In this document: positions 6,125-6,953 of the stretch, in pieces
Numbering within the stretch: position 1 is the first letter of the stretch
Layout of the letters: the number at the start of each line of letters is the position of its first letter
Source: Xanthobacteraceae bacterium
GTDB lineage: Bacteria > Pseudomonadota > Alphaproteobacteria > Rhizobiales > Xanthobacteraceae
DNA: 6,953 bases
NCBI GenBank assembly: GCA_030043175.1
Contig: JASHYD010000953.1
Location: 1 to 6,953, forward strand
Direction of reading: 5' to 3'
Program-made: the position numbers and the translations under genes
Notes under the pieces: model-generated
The model's database searches: none
The model's input: only the letters and a program-made list of their open reading frames with translations
What the model was told of the DNA's origin: nothing

Positions 6125-6953
6125 AAAACAATTCATCATTATAGCGGGCCTATTAGTTTGCCTACTTGCGGTATCGTTGAACAATCTTGCCGCCTTTTAC
6201 GTACGACAGCGCAACCTCGCAGATGCCGAGCCCTTATTCAAGCGGTCACTGGCGATACAGGTGAAAATATTAGGTCCCGATCATCCCGATGTCGCTCTAT
6301 CACTTTTCAATCTTGGCATCATTTACAGGGACCAAGGTCGTTATTCGGAAGCGGAACCCTTGTTCAAGCGTTCGTTGGCGATCCGAGAAAAGACACTTGG
6401 TATCGACCACCCAGATGTCGCAAGCGTTTTAGTGGGTCTTGCTGAGCAGTACGCCACAGCAGGTCGGTACGCCGACGCCGAGCCCTTGTTCGAACGGTCA
6501 CTGGCGATACAGGAAAAAATATTAGGTCCCGATCATCCCAACGTTGCGTTGACTATGAATAGCTTGGCTACGCTTTACGGAACTCAAGGTCGTGACGCCG
6601 AAGCTGAGCCTTTGTTCAAGCAGTCATTGGCGATCGGGGAAAGGGCTCTGGGTCACGACCATCCCGATGTTGCTAATTGGCTTAATAATTTTGCAGCTTT
6701 CTACATAAGACAACTTCGCTATACTGATGCCGAACGCCTTGACAAGGAAGTACTGGCGATACGTGAAAGCACTTTTGGCCCAAATCATCCAGCCGTGGCC
6801 GAGTCTTTGAATAATCTTGCTATGTTGTACTTGCTTGAAAATCGATACGCCGATGCATTGCGGCTGGTCAGAACTGCCACGGAAAGAGGTTTCGAACGAA
6901 AGTGGGTTTCTCTCAGCGCTCTTAGTTGGGCAGCCTACCAATCTATCATCAAG
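6121..6953 (+). CDS. Kinesin-light-chain-type TPR protein, 5' frame break, 3' end outside window
   Basis: From 6123 to the last base one frame is open. It encodes a hydrophobic signal-like start (KQFIIIAGLLVCLLAV) and then 42-residue TPR units of the kinesin-light-chain type: five full and a sixth partial, beginning at about 6180, 6306, 6432, 6558, 6684 and 6810. Each unit follows L-N-L-A--Y then R--AEPLFKRSLAI then LG-DHPDVA. Such arrays are protein-interaction scaffolds. The natural start, ATG 6121, is out of frame: ATG is followed by five A bases where six would give MKKQFIII, and as written it stops after seven codons. The next start in frame is TTG 6177, which would delete the signal segment. 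So the gene is either broken, phase-variable, slippage-read or affected by a base-calling error. The closing residues (RYADALRLVRTATERGF then SALSWAAYQS) resemble the linker before a CHAT domain in rhizobial TPR-CHAT proteins. That domain is not in view. Confidence 0.85.

Noticed and set aside
6158..6445. 95-codon plus-strand frame inside the TPR gene
   Set aside because: It is a shifted reading of the TPR repeats; the true frame shows the 42-residue TPR pattern without interruption.
1..6953. CRISPR array, tRNA or rRNA genes
   Set aside because: No regularly spaced direct repeats with unique spacers, no tRNA cloverleaf pattern and no rRNA sequence were seen; the periodic repeats at the 3' end are protein-coding TPR units.

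Overview
The window looks like an accessory, decaying segment of a moderately GC-rich proteobacterial replicon (chromosomal island or plasmid). An alphaproteobacterial, Hyphomicrobiales-like host is my best guess. It rests on the IS427-group insertion sequence, an FNR/FixK-type dyad and a rhizobial-style TPR protein, not on any marker gene. Coding density is low, and three of the recognisable genes are broken or interrupted by frame changes.

Layout: bases 1-1016 hold no gene I can defend. Bases 1080-2792 encode an intact PoxB-type pyruvate:quinone oxidoreductase. After a 58-bp gap with a perfect hairpin at the poxB stop codon comes a remnant of an FMN-dependent L-lactate dehydrogenase gene (2851-3254), with a one-base deletion, an internal deletion of about 150 codons and a lost C-terminus. 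An intact acetoacetate decarboxylase family gene (3361-4218) follows. Its stop codon lies inside the TTAG target site of an IS5-family element (4219-5028), whose transposase is read through a -1 frameshift. Beyond the IS, a leftward gene (5208-5492) encodes a small two-helix membrane protein with a four-cysteine tail. The next gap carries an FNR/FixK-like site (5607-5620) and a 34/35-bp tandem repeat (5638-5706). From about 5910 the DNA becomes visibly richer in A+T and carries a rightward pair: a 57-residue orphan protein (5951-6124), overlapped by the start of a kinesin-light-chain-type TPR protein that runs off the window.

Function: poxB plus lldD would once have made a respiratory route L-lactate -> pyruvate -> acetate + CO2, with electrons going to quinone. 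Only the second step survives here. The acetoacetate decarboxylase homologue fits the same theme of small organic-acid metabolism, but its substrate is not proven. The TPR protein has five full 42-residue repeats and a partial sixth. Its last residues resemble the linker before a CHAT protease-like domain in rhizobial TPR-CHAT proteins, which would lie outside the window.

I see no complete undescribed system. The best leads are the 57-aa/TPR pair with its frame break in an A5 tract, and the FNR/FixK-like dyad beside the small membrane protein.
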